Origin: Sphingobium sp.
GTDB lineage: Bacteria; Pseudomonadota; Alphaproteobacteria; Sphingomonadales; Sphingomonadaceae
Direction of reading: 5' to 3'
Assembly: GCF_003248505.1 (NCBI RefSeq)
Contig: NZ_QFOA01000014.1
Location: 1-59,535, forward strand
Length of the DNA stretch: 59,535 nucleotides
The notes below the pieces were generated by a model. The model saw nothing but the letters and a program-made list of their open reading frames with translations. It searched no databases and was not told the DNA's origin. The stretch's first letter is position 1. Each line of letters opens with the position of its first letter. The translations under genes and the position numbers were made by a program. Shown here in pieces: positions 43,601 to 51,998 of this stretch.

Positions 43601-44592
43601 TCGGCTATTTCAATTCGCTGCGCGAGTTGGGCGGGATGAAGCGTCTCGCCGAGGACGACGTGCAGACGCGTTCCTTCCGTGTGAACATGAGCTTGGTCGA
43701 TCGTCCGGGGCTGTCACAACGTCGCGTCGATGACGTTCGGGAACTTACCTCCCGCGTCTCCAGCCAGGACATCCCGCGCTATCTCGATCAACTCGAAATA
43801 CCGTTCAATGGGGCGCTTGATCCCAAGACGGGCGAATGGGCCGAGAACCGGGCTCCCGGCGATCCGCGTCCGATCGACGTCGTTCTGGCCACCAACATGC
43901 TGTCGGTCGGTGTGGACGTGAACCGTCTCGGTGTGATGGTCGTCAATGGCCAGCCGAAAGGAACGGCGGAGTATATCCAGGCGACCAGCCGCGTCGGCCG
44001 CTCGCCGCCTGGCCTGGTCGCCACTGTGCTCACCTGGGCGCGGCCGCGCGACCTTTCCCACTACGAGACGTTCGAGCACTACCACGCGACCTTCTATCAG
44101 CATGTCGAGGCTCAATCCGTGACGCCGTTCTCCCCGCGGGCGCTGGATCGCGGCCTCACGGGCGCGATGCTGTCGATCATGCGGAACAGCTACGATCCTT
44201 TCGCACCGAATATGGGTGCGGGTGCGATGAACAGTCCGAGCCGACCAGAGATGACGGCGACGATCCGCGTCGTGTCGGAACGAACCTGGGAGGTCACGGA
44301 AGACTCAGCAAAGAAGGCGCTGACCGAACAGGAACTGAAGCATCGCGCCGACGATTGGGCGAAGGAGGCGAGCCTCGGAGGTCGCACACTCGTCTATCAG
44401 AAATATGGGGCCGGCCCGACGGCATACCCTCTTCTGGAAACTCCGGGCGTGAAGCCCTGGACGGATTGGACCGTCCCGATGTCGATGCGAGAGGTAGAGC
44501 CCGGCGTGAGGCTGGTGATGGAAGACTCGCGCTCGACGAGTGATCCGACCTGGCGAGCCCGCGTCGCTCCGGCCGATGGGGGCGACGCATGA
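40612..44592 (+). CDS. drmA: DrmA, helicase of the DISARM core
   Basis: This 1326-residue SF2 helicase has Walker A PTGGGKTEAYL (Lys615), the DEFH box at 866-869 (IIQDEFHLI) and motifs V-VI (LATNMLSVGVDV, then YIQATSRVGR). A zinc-type CPWCGSE lies between the helicase motifs, and a long N-terminal domain precedes them. DrmA with DrmB forms the DNA-binding core complex of DISARM; in studied systems it loads on DNA with a 5' overhang and translocates. It overlaps drmB by four bases. Confidence 0.9.
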   Translation: MTLTTDPDVQSWLAKEPIWLGPCIARLSGERSAYSAVDEGHWIVAAEADGTLTRAGRVLRIRGDLDSTTIYFDYVHRFRTSGTVSGLALTLPTGPIARLRPEDLISIFGSDGISIADVPLIQNVAYVRDLLEIAVRDDLLGPAGGPHELIKDMSVRDRYLVGKLAPRRPNDTDTVAVEPAAGADEIRDVEDERAAPIHEPGAEFASVSGRVEPEDDALDEIDTTNNQSLVPSSMGLTFCVAPGVEALDAEVRWGRYERVPGDEHDVVKTRRNRATGREEETKVRVWRRIPCGGVVPLPLKDGPMRPATPDRDQPEVRLQGTIRTNAQGERLVTLFLVNGQLEPDDNKDRAWLFQPEISVVAPESAADPSIFRRRPSNEIIVDDPERDRLALIYRNRLEFAVGHGVSVHADTTPGDAAKASHLRTEIIPSYEVGVTETPGLDPDDRPAMRRMVDEGWLDMGRLAEMEPHQLREALSCLVDDYAVWIGEQRTRLTAEITGFDEPGKDVIARCEETLRRLREGMDTLFSDPAALSAFRFANKSMALQRVRSLYALKRRRGETADLVQLDIPKNRSWRPFQLAFLLLSVPSLADPAHPDRTKPAEAFADLLWFPTGGGKTEAYLGVAAFAMAMRRLKVDLGGLDASRGLAVIMRYTLRLLTLQQFQRATALLCAMEVIRLADEKLWGKEPFSLGLWVGNQVTPGRTDDAHQAIEALRNGDRNKSGIASPAQLTSCPWCGSEIAAGRDIEVDRIAGRTLIHCSDKLGACEFSRAGSSGRPHRGLPVKVVDEEIYHRPPTMMIATVDKFAMMAWRPEVRTLFGRVDEECERHGLLWPGHDCGTGHRARGAHPAARVKPMRAAVRPPDLIIQDEFHLISGPLGTMVGLYESAVDELSSWPLGDTKVRPKVVASTATVRRAEDQVRNVFMRRISVFPPTGLDVEDNFFSVQRPIGEKPGRRYMGICAPGSSRPAVLIRTYTAFLTAAQALFDRFGPVADPYMTLVGYFNSLRELGGMKRLAEDDVQTRSFRVNMSLVDRPGLSQRRVDDVRELTSRVSSQDIPRYLDQLEIPFNGALDPKTGEWAENRAPGDPRPIDVVLATNMLSVGVDVNRLGVMVVNGQPKGTAEYIQATSRVGRSPPGLVATVLTWARPRDLSHYETFEHYHATFYQHVEAQSVTPFSPRALDRGLTGAMLSIMRNSYDPFAPNMGAGAMNSPSRPEMTATIRVVSERTWEVTEDSAKKALTEQELKHRADDWAKEASLGGRTLVYQKYGAGPTAYPLLETPGVKPWTDWTVPMSMREVEPGVRLVMEDSRSTSDPTWRARVAPADGGDA

Positions 44593-46430
44593 GCAAGACG
44601 CCCGTTGGTGAAATCCGTCCGAGCCAGCTTCTGTGGACTTACGGCCCCGGCGCTCTGATCGACCTGCCCAATCTCTCGGTAGTCACCATGGGGATCGACC
44701 GTTGGGAAAGGGACAGATGCCAGCCCATCCAGGAGGCCCGGCTGCTGGCGAACGTCCGAAGCGTTCTCGGTCCCCAAGTGGAATCGCTGCGTATGCCACC
44801 GCTCGGCGACCGCGATGTCGTCGATCCGTTCTCACCCGCGGCGCTGATCGGCGTTCCGGTGAAGCCGTTTCCCCGATGGCTGCGTTGCGTGAAATGTGGG
44901 CTGTTGTCGCCATTCGACGCCGGCTTGTTCAAGCTGAAAGAAAACCGCTACCGACCGGAATTGACGCGCTTCGTCCATGAGGGATGTCGCGGATCGAACA
45001 ACGATCAGAAAGCCCGAGACGCCGACGCCGTGCCGGCTCGCTTCCTGATGGCCTGCCGTGCTGGGCACCTCGATGATTTCTCGTGGCATTGGTTCGTCCA
45101 TGGCGGCCCATCCGATTGCCGTGGGACGCTGAGATTCTTCGAGAGCGGCGCATCGCTGCAAACCGAGAATCTCTGGGTCAAATGCGATGCTTGCGGCGCC
45201 TCGAAGAACATGGCCCAAGCCTTCGGTCAGGCCGGCAGAGACAACCTGCCTGCATGTCGTGGACGGCATCCCCATATCGACCGTTTTGATGACGACTGCT
45301 CCGAAGATCCGCGGGCGATCCTGCTCGGCGCGACCAACGGCTGGTTCCCGGTCACGTTGTCGGTCCTCGCCATACCTCAAACGGGCAGCCCCTTGGTGCA
45401 GCTCGTCGGCGATGGTTGGACCTTCTTCGAGGATGTTTCCTCGGCTGATGAAGTTGGCTTCGTAGTCAAGACGCTGAAGAAAACGGCTCAGCTCCCCGGC
45501 ATCGAGCAGTTCACCAGCGAACAAATTTGGGCCGCCGTCGAAGCCCACCGGAACGGAGGCGCGGACATCGGCCCGAGCGACCTCAAGGAGCCGGAATGGC
45601 AAGTCCTGACGGCCGACGATCCGCCGACCGACTACCCGCACTTCATGAGCAAAAAGGTCGGGATTCCGAAAGGCTTCGAAGCCGCGATCACGCGCGTCCT
45701 GCTGCTGGAGCGGCTGCGCGAGGTAAACGCATTGCTCGGTTTCACCCGCGTCGAGTCCCCAGATGAGGGATCGGGTGACGATGCGGCACCTCGCGCTCCG
45801 TTGGGGCGTTCGGCTTCCGATTGGGTCCCGGCGACGCAGGTTCACGGCGAAGGCATCTTCATCCGCTTCGACACCGAAGCTCTGAAAGCCTGGGCCGATG
45901 AGGATGCAGTCAAAGAGGTCGATGCACGTTTGCGTGTCGGCCATCACGGATGGCGCCAAAAGCGGAATCTCGATCCGCGAGAGGGTTATCCCGGAGCGCG
46001 CTACGTCATGCTCCATACCCTGGCGCACATGCTGGTCAGGGAGTTGGCCCTCGAATGTGGATACAATGCCGCCAGCATCCGGGAACGCATATACGCGGAG
46101 GTGGATGGCGCGAAGGACCAGGCTGGCTTCCTGATCTACACGGCAGCCGCCGATTCCGATGGAACGCTCGGGGGACTGGTCGAATTGGGCAAGCCCGAAA
46201 ATCTCGGAAGGCTGCTTCGTCAGGCGTTGGATCGAGCGCATGTCTGCGCCTCCGACCCCCTGTGCTCCGAACACGACCCCAGTAAAGATCAATCGCTGCA
46301 TGGAGCGGCTTGCCATGCTTGCTCCTTCGTGTCGGAAACCTCATGCGAACGGGGCAATCGGCATTTGGACCGTGCGTTGGTGGTTCCGACACTCGAGAAT
46401 TCAAACGCTGCGTTCTTCCGGGGGAGCTGA
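44589..46430 (+). CDS. drmB: DrmB, DUF1998 protein of the DISARM core
   Basis: This 613-residue protein has cysteine pairs at CVKCG (100-104) and CDACGASKN and a C-terminal cluster (CASDPLCSEH, ACHACSFVSE, SCERGNRHLDR). These suit zinc binding in DUF1998, preceded by the conserved LHTLAHMLVRELALECGYN. DrmB partners with DrmA and regulates its entry on DNA. The start overlaps drmA (ATGA) and the stop overlaps drmC (TGATG). Confidence 0.9.
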   Translation: MSKTPVGEIRPSQLLWTYGPGALIDLPNLSVVTMGIDRWERDRCQPIQEARLLANVRSVLGPQVESLRMPPLGDRDVVDPFSPAALIGVPVKPFPRWLRCVKCGLLSPFDAGLFKLKENRYRPELTRFVHEGCRGSNNDQKARDADAVPARFLMACRAGHLDDFSWHWFVHGGPSDCRGTLRFFESGASLQTENLWVKCDACGASKNMAQAFGQAGRDNLPACRGRHPHIDRFDDDCSEDPRAILLGATNGWFPVTLSVLAIPQTGSPLVQLVGDGWTFFEDVSSADEVGFVVKTLKKTAQLPGIEQFTSEQIWAAVEAHRNGGADIGPSDLKEPEWQVLTADDPPTDYPHFMSKKVGIPKGFEAAITRVLLLERLREVNALLGFTRVESPDEGSGDDAAPRAPLGRSASDWVPATQVHGEGIFIRFDTEALKAWADEDAVKEVDARLRVGHHGWRQKRNLDPREGYPGARYVMLHTLAHMLVRELALECGYNAASIRERIYAEVDGAKDQAGFLIYTAAADSDGTLGGLVELGKPENLGRLLRQALDRAHVCASDPLCSEHDPSKDQSLHGAACHACSFVSETSCERGNRHLDRALVVPTLENSNAAFFRGS

Positions 46431-47191
46431 TGGAAGCGCTCCTGGATGCCGTGACCGAACTCGTGACTTTGCTGCCGCCGTCGAAAATCGAAGCGATAGC
46501 GTCGCGGCTACGCGACGGTCTGCCACCGGGGCGAGAGCAAGACCTTCAGCAAGTCGTCGGCACGCCGGCGGCACGGGCAGCTATGGCCTCCCTTACCGAC
46601 GCTTGGCGGACAACGAAGTCATCAGGGGAACTCGTCGCCGGGATGCTGATGGGCGCGGCCTATGCGCGGGAACGCACGCAACGAGACTGCGCCGTCGAAT
46701 TGGTCTGGACCGGGCCGACGACACCATTCGTTGCGCCGCGCCGTACAGAACAGGTACTTCTGGACGTCATCCAGCAGGCCACGAAAGAACTCTTCATCGT
46801 GAGCTTCGTTGCCTATGACATCCCCTCGGTCATAGCTGCGGTCAACGCAGCGACCCTTCGAGGGGTGGAGGTAAGGATTCTCGTTGAGGCTGCCGTGACC
46901 CAGGGCGGTAGCCTGCTCATCAATCCGGTCGCGACGATGAGAAGCGCCGTTCCAGCAGCAAAATTGTATGCTTGGACAGATCGCCCGGATCCCTTCACGA
47001 ACGGCCGGGTTCACGCGAAGGTCGCCGTTGCCGACGACGTAACGGCCTTCGTGACGAGCGCGAATCTGACCGGCCATGCGCTTGAAAAGAATATGGAAGC
47101 GGGCGTCCTCGTCGTTGGCGGCCATATCCCGTCTCGCTTGCGGGACCACCTGCATGCCTTGATCGAAACGAAGATCATCCACCCAGCCTGA
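46430..47191 (+). CDS. drmC: DrmC, phospholipase-D-fold protein of DISARM
   Basis: This 253-residue protein has one HKD motif: His195, Lys197 and Asp202 in RVHAKVAVADD, followed by FVTSANLTGHALEKNMEAG. A single copy means that a dimer would be needed to form the PLD active site, as in PLD-type nucleases. It is the third core gene of DISARM; published work found it dispensable for protection in one system. It starts on the drmB stop codon. A strong hairpin follows 31 bases after its end. Confidence 0.9.
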   Translation: MEALLDAVTELVTLLPPSKIEAIASRLRDGLPPGREQDLQQVVGTPAARAAMASLTDAWRTTKSSGELVAGMLMGAAYARERTQRDCAVELVWTGPTTPFVAPRRTEQVLLDVIQQATKELFIVSFVAYDIPSVIAAVNAATLRGVEVRILVEAAVTQGGSLLINPVATMRSAVPAAKLYAWTDRPDPFTNGRVHAKVAVADDVTAFVTSANLTGHALEKNMEAGVLVVGGHIPSRLRDHLHALIETKIIHPA

Positions 47192-47222
47192 ATCGCCGCA
47201 GGCGTGACTGCTTGCCACAAAT

Positions 47223-47258
47223 GGCGGGCGTGTCGGCCTGCCCGCCGACACGCCCGCC
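47223..47258 (+). terminator. Hairpin ending the DISARM operon
   Basis: GGCGGGCGTGTCGG (47223-47236) and its exact reverse complement (47245-47258) enclose an eight-base loop. The 14-bp GC-rich stem is followed by CGTCTTGTTC, a weak T tract. It lies between the convergent drm and ParB/recombinase operons and may stop transcripts from both sides. Confidence 0.7.
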
Positions 47259-47428
47259 CGTCTTGTTCATGAGAGCCAAGCAGGCCTCATGCGGCTGGCT
47301 ATATGTCGGCCAGCCTGGTGGGCTTCATGCGGGTTCGCCGCCATTCCCACCACCATGCTTGATCCGCCCCACGGTGCGGCTTCTCCCATGGTCCCCGCGC
47401 TTATCGGGTCCGGGTCCCCATATCTGAC

Positions 47429-48364
47429 TCAGGCGCCCGGCGTTTCCGCGATCGGACCGAGCCTGTCGATCTCGGCGATCTTCTGAAACTCGCTGAGATA
47501 GTCCTGTTGATGGGTCGCCAGCCAGCGAACCACCCGGTTGTTCGCCAGCAGCTTGGCGACATAGCCGCGGGCGACGGTCAGATGCAGATTGTCGATGCCG
47601 TAGGTTTCCTCGACCGACTTCACCTGGGTCTGGAGCGCCGCCAACTCGCGTTCCATGCGGGCGATCTGCTGGCCCGAGGGCGTTGGCTTGCCTCCCCCTT
47701 TTCCTTTGCGGGTGGCGGCGAGTTGGTTCTCGGACGTCGCCGCACGCAGCGCACGCGCAAACATGACCGTGAAATTGTTCTGGCCGATCATCAGATCTGC
47801 GGCTTCGATCTGCCTGACCGATGTCATCTGGCGCAGGATGTCGAACACCTTCATCGAACAGGGCGTATCCTTCAGCATCTCGGCCGCCTCGGGGCTGATC
47901 CCTTCCAGGAGCCGGAAACGCCGCAGCACGGACTCAACCTGAAGGTTCAATGCGGTGGCAATGTCGGTCGATGACACGCCCCGGTCCATTGCCCGCACGA
48001 TCATCCGATGCTCCTGGATCGGCGGGATGCGATTGACGCGCTTGTTGTAGGTGTAGGTGTCGTCGTCAGCTGCAAGCAGGCACTCGACCTCAGAGATCTC
48101 GAGTTCCTTGAGCGCCTCAAGCCGCAGATGACCATCGAGGAGAAACCAGGTTCCGGCATTCTTTTCGTCTGCCATGACGACGGGCGCTTCGATCAGGCCG
48201 ATCGCTTTGATCGAACTCAGCACCTGCGAATAGGATCGGCTCTCCCTGGCGCCGGGCGGCAACGTCTTCAGCGGAACGATCGCCGCTACGGGGATCGTCA
48301 GAAAATCGCGATCGAAGCCCAAATGGATACGGCCGTCATCCCGATCCTTCGGTTCTTCAGTCAT
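47429..48364 (-). CDS. ParB-like protein with RepB-type C-terminus
   Basis: This 311-residue protein has an N-terminal ParB-like domain (IPVAAIVPLKTLPPGARES, then LLDGHLRLEAL corresponding to the GERR-type motif). A helix-turn-helix stretch (SSTDIATALNLQVESVLRRF) and a C-terminal part (CSMKVFDILRQMTSVRQIE) resemble plasmid RepB proteins. It is the last gene of a three-gene operon with a second ParB-like protein and a serine recombinase. It overlaps the previous gene by eight bases. A direct part in partition is doubtful because no ParA is encoded nearby. Confidence 0.8.
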   Translation of the reverse strand: MTEEPKDRDDGRIHLGFDRDFLTIPVAAIVPLKTLPPGARESRSYSQVLSSIKAIGLIEAPVVMADEKNAGTWFLLDGHLRLEALKELEISEVECLLAADDDTYTYNKRVNRIPPIQEHRMIVRAMDRGVSSTDIATALNLQVESVLRRFRLLEGISPEAAEMLKDTPCSMKVFDILRQMTSVRQIEAADLMIGQNNFTVMFARALRAATSENQLAATRKGKGGGKPTPSGQQIARMERELAALQTQVKSVEETYGIDNLHLTVARGYVAKLLANNRVVRWLATHQQDYLSEFQKIAEIDRLGPIAETPGA

Positions 48365-49262
48365 GATCGTCTCCCGACACACGGACCTTGAGCGCGCGTG
48401 GCATGGTCGCCAGCCCCTCCGCCCTCAACAGATTGATGAAACCGTCATTGCCGAGCAGATCCTTCAGCGCCTCGACGACGAACAGCAGCCGGGTTTGCGT
48501 GAAGTCCGACTTCTTGACCAGCAGACGCTGCTTTTCCGCCTCCCGCTGATAGACCTGCATGAGATCGGCGGCCGTCATCCGACGGACGCCGGTGCCTTTT
48601 CGGCCCAACCGCCCGACAGGCAATCCACCCTTGCGCTGGCTGCGCATCCGCATTTCCAGCAGACGTCGAACCGCGGCGAGTTTCTTGCCCCGAAGCTTGC
48701 CGGTCTCGTAAGCGTCGAGGAGCAGGTTCTGCGCCTCTTCCGTTTCGGCTTTGGAAATCTCCATTGCCAAGGTGATCGGAATGAGCCCGGTCTCTACGGC
48801 GGACACCAGCCGTTCCTCGCCACGCTCGAGTAGCGACGCGATCATGTTCACCCAGGATGCCCCGACACCGATCTTCTCCGCGATGGCAGCGTCGTTGTAA
48901 CCGCGAGATCGTAGCGCGCCGATCTCCTTCATGAGATCGATGGGCCGCGGCGTGCGCCGGGCGATATTCTCGACCAGGCTCATGACGAGGCACTCGCTTT
49001 CGCTGGCCTCGATCACCACGGCCGGAATCTCGGTCTGACCAAGCATCTGGAAGGCTTCCAACCGGCCCTCACCACAGACGAGATCATATCTCGGCCCGCC
49101 TGCGCCATCGCGGCGGCTCACCGTGATCGGCCTCTTCAAGCCGATGGCTTCGATGTTGTTCACGATCTCCCGATGCTGGCGCTTGTTGCGTGCGCGAGGG
49201 TTCAGAACCGTGATCCGGGAGATAGGGATCATTTCGATCTTGTTCGGTCGAACAGCAGGCAT
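48357..49262 (-). CDS. ParB/Spo0J-like protein
   Basis: This 301-residue protein has the ParB N-terminal fold (IPISRITVLNPRARNKRQ), the CTP-binding box GEGRLEAFQ, the ENIAR motif and a helix-turn-helix (YNDAAIAEKIGVGASWVNM). It starts on the stop codon of the recombinase gene (ATGA), so both are translated together. ParB-like proteins of this sort accompany large serine recombinases in alphaproteobacteria; whether they act as sliding clamps that control recombination is not known. Confidence 0.82.
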   Translation of the reverse strand: MPAVRPNKIEMIPISRITVLNPRARNKRQHREIVNNIEAIGLKRPITVSRRDGAGGPRYDLVCGEGRLEAFQMLGQTEIPAVVIEASESECLVMSLVENIARRTPRPIDLMKEIGALRSRGYNDAAIAEKIGVGASWVNMIASLLERGEERLVSAVETGLIPITLAMEISKAETEEAQNLLLDAYETGKLRGKKLAAVRRLLEMRMRSQRKGGLPVGRLGRKGTGVRRMTAADLMQVYQREAEKQRLLVKKSDFTQTRLLFVVEALKDLLGNDGFINLLRAEGLATMPRALKVRVSGDDHD

Positions 49263-50830
49263 CAGGCGGCCTCCCCAAGAGGAACAGGCGCGGCGATGTC
49301 ATAGAGAAGCTCAAGGTCGTCGAAGCGGTAGGCATCGAGCGCGAGCGCATTCTCCTCTCCTAGCCGCAGCTTTTCGGAGAGCATGTCAATGCGGGGGAAC
49401 AGATAGAAGTCGAACGGCGCGCGATTGGCTCTATCCATCCGCGCGACAATCGTGATGTCGGGCGCGAGCGAGGTATCGAAGTGCAGGTTCCACCGAAGGA
49501 GCCCGGTCGGCGTCTCGATGCACCGCGCGATCACCAACGAGACGCTGAACTCACCGTTGACGACTATCCGGTCGGCCTCGAGATCCTGCCAGGCATCGCT
49601 GCCCGTTGCCCGCAATCCATCGAGCACCTCACGAAGAATACCGGGATGGAGCTTTCGCAGTTCGCGGTTGATTTCAACGTAGCGGTAATCGCGATCCGGC
49701 GTGAAGCCCACGAGACCGTAGGCGCGAAGCAGGCTGCCAAAGCGGGAGCTGTAGGCGCTGCTGGACGGCATCCCATCGGATTCGTCGATGACGATGCCGG
49801 AGAGCAAACCTTTTTGCTGATAAAGCGCCCTCAGAGATTGCAGCATCTCTTCGTCGCTCAGCCGGAAGGAGCGCACACCGATGATGGTCCTGGCCGCCTC
49901 GAACAGTTCGCGTTCGATGACGGCCGCAAACGCATCCTGCGCCCTGATCCACATACCGGGATCGTTCCGGACGCGCTTCTTCTTCAGCTTGAAAGAGCGG
50001 CGGTTCCATACGTTGTCGCCGACATATTTCTCGTTGATGAGAATCTGGTGGACGGTTCCCCTGGTCCAGGGTCGCCCAAGGTCGGTGGAAATACCCCGCC
50101 TGTTGAGATCGGCCGCGATCTCGCTCTCGCTATACCCTTGATGGACGAACGCCCGGTAGATTTCGCGAACCAGATCGACTTCCTCGGCCGGGCCGAGTGT
50201 CAGAATCACGCGGTCAGTCTGGAGACTCTTCTGCTCGCCGCGTTCAAGACACCCCTTGATAGCGCCGTGCTCATCGATGAGCGTTCGCCGTAGTCCAAAA
50301 CCCGCCGGGCCTCCCTGACGATACCCTTTCTCGATCAGGCGCCCCTGGCCGGCGAAAACCTTGACGGAAAGCTCACGGCTATATTCCCCGGCCATGGCGC
50401 TCTTCACGCCCTTGATGATGGCCGCGATCGGGCTTCCGTCATTCTCGAACTGTTCGGCGCAGTATTGGACACGAACGCCGGCGCGCTTGCAGATATATTC
50501 GTAGTAGGCGCTTTCGTCGGTGTCCTGGAAGCGCCCCCAGCGGCTCACGTCGTAGACGAGGATCATCTCAAAGTCGGCGCGGCCTTCCACGATGTCCGCG
50601 ATCAGCCGCTTGAACGCATCACGACCATCGACGCTGAGCCCGCTCTTTCCTTCGTCGGCGTAGGTACAGACGATCTCGATTCCGCGCGCCTCGGCATAGT
50701 GCTTGATCGCGTCGGCTTGGTTTTCCGTCGAATACTTCTGATGATCTGTCGACATGCGGACGTATTCGGCAGCCCGAAGAGGACGTTCGGGCTGCTCTGA
50801 CCGATCATTATCGTAGTCTCTCCGGCTCAT
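49262..50830 (-). CDS. Large serine recombinase
   Basis: This 522-residue recombinase has an N-terminal resolvase domain with the catalytic Ser27 in EYVRMSTDHQ, the conserved GKSGLSVDGRDAF and ILVYDVSRWGRF. A recombinase domain (GPAGFGLRRTL; GTVHQILINEKYVGDNVWN) and a C-terminal extension follow. Such enzymes integrate or invert DNA without a tyrosine nucleophile. The gene is divergent from 50947 and leads an operon with two ParB-like genes. I chose the ATG at 50830 (GTGAGG upstream) over a GTG 15 bases earlier. Confidence 0.9.
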   Translation of the reverse strand: MSRRDYDNDRSEQPERPLRAAEYVRMSTDHQKYSTENQADAIKHYAEARGIEIVCTYADEGKSGLSVDGRDAFKRLIADIVEGRADFEMILVYDVSRWGRFQDTDESAYYEYICKRAGVRVQYCAEQFENDGSPIAAIIKGVKSAMAGEYSRELSVKVFAGQGRLIEKGYRQGGPAGFGLRRTLIDEHGAIKGCLERGEQKSLQTDRVILTLGPAEEVDLVREIYRAFVHQGYSESEIAADLNRRGISTDLGRPWTRGTVHQILINEKYVGDNVWNRRSFKLKKKRVRNDPGMWIRAQDAFAAVIERELFEAARTIIGVRSFRLSDEEMLQSLRALYQQKGLLSGIVIDESDGMPSSSAYSSRFGSLLRAYGLVGFTPDRDYRYVEINRELRKLHPGILREVLDGLRATGSDAWQDLEADRIVVNGEFSVSLVIARCIETPTGLLRWNLHFDTSLAPDITIVARMDRANRAPFDFYLFPRIDMLSEKLRLGEENALALDAYRFDDLELLYDIAAPVPLGEAA

Positions 50831-50946
50831 CACATTACGCCTCACGAACTTGCCTGCGGCGGCCCGGGCGACCTACCGCCGCAGCGCATGACGGGCCTCT
50901 GCCGTCACTCCGCACGGGAACAGTTTAGCTGCGGAGAAAACGGAAG

Positions 50947-51576
50947 ATGTTGCCGAAAACGGGCAGGAAATTACCCCTATGGACAGGTGTTCTTGGCGGA
51001 CGCGAAGTCTATGCGCGGACCATCGCTGAGCTGCTACGCAAAGAGCATGGCGACAGTCGCCGCGCGATTAAGCAGCTCATGCGCCAGACGGACGCAAGCG
51101 AGCGAACCGTCAAGCACTGGCTCTCAGGCCAGCACGGGCCAGACAGCGTCTATTTCCTGCGGCTGGTGGTCTCGTCCCCAGTCATCAGGGCCTTCGTTCT
51201 CGGCCTGATTGATGGGCCGGCAGCCATCCCGCTGACCGGGCCAGTGGATCGCATTTCCCTGGTCAGAGCGCGCGAAGCCTATGCTGCCGGGGAAGCCGCA
51301 GGGGGACGATCGGCAACGGGCGCGCGGAAAAATGTCCCTGAACGTGTCCCTGAACGCGACCCTATAAATGTCCCTGATCGGGCCGAACTCAACGAGCGGC
51401 AGCACTGGTTTCTCGACCGAGTCGCGGCAGGTCGAAGTGACGCACGGGATATTGTGGCAATGTGGGCGGTTAGTCTGAAAACCGCGCGTCGGGACATCGC
51501 CGCGCTCAAGGTGGCTGGTCTCATATGCTACGTCGGCTCACGCCGGAAGGGCCGGTATCGACGATCAGCCAAATGA
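50947..51576 (+). CDS. Putative two-domain DNA-binding regulator
   Basis: No named family is recognised. The 209-residue protein has an N-terminal helical domain with a helix-turn-helix look (IAELLRKEHGDSRRAIKQLM, then TDASERTVKHWLSGQHG). A polar linker with a repeated PERVPERDP pattern follows, then a C-terminal winged-helix-like domain (ELNERQHWFLDRVAAGRSD, ARRDIAALKVAGLI). It is encoded divergently from the serine recombinase, with about 116 bases between the starts, so it may control that operon. GGAG lies 10 bases before the ATG. Confidence 0.6.
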   Translation: MLPKTGRKLPLWTGVLGGREVYARTIAELLRKEHGDSRRAIKQLMRQTDASERTVKHWLSGQHGPDSVYFLRLVVSSPVIRAFVLGLIDGPAAIPLTGPVDRISLVRAREAYAAGEAAGGRSATGARKNVPERVPERDPINVPDRAELNERQHWFLDRVAAGRSDARDIVAMWAVSLKTARRDIAALKVAGLICYVGSRRKGRYRRSAK

Positions 51577-51622
51577 ACCGATTGGAGGTCTGGCTGGGCG
51601 CGGCGAGGGCCGCGCCTTATCC

Positions 51623-51998
51623 GATATGCACGCCAGAGCGCGATACCGTTCTACGCCCCTCAATCCGGGCTTTCTTTCAACGTCGTCTATCGACTTCTAT
51701 CCGTTGAACCCAATGGCTGACGGAGTCCTCTGATGAAATCACACGAACCTCCCGCCGTGACACGGACCATCCGGCGCCATGAGCTTCGGCAAATCGTCCC
51801 GTTGGCCGACACGACCATCTACGACATGGAGCAGCGCGGTGAATTTCCGCAGCGCTTCTATCTTACGTCTCGCTGCGTGGTCTGGGACCTCGCCGAAGTC
51901 GAAGCCTGGCTCGAGGAGCGCCGCCGCGCCTCGCGCGCGAAAACCGTGAAACGCGCACCCATGCCCGATGTCCAGCTTCGCAAGACCCGCCCCATCAA
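51623..51998 (+). repeat. Long imperfect direct repeat, right copy (alpA leader and gene)
   Basis: This is the intact counterpart of 28652-29025. The non-coding leader (51623-51732) as well as the coding part is shared, so it is a DNA duplication or a recurrent element end, not just protein similarity. Confidence 0.8.

Noticed and set aside
48357..49262. ParB-like genes as partners of the ParA at 10284
   Set aside because: They are 38 kb away, in an operon with a recombinase. ParA already has a small ribbon-helix-helix partner gene overlapping it.
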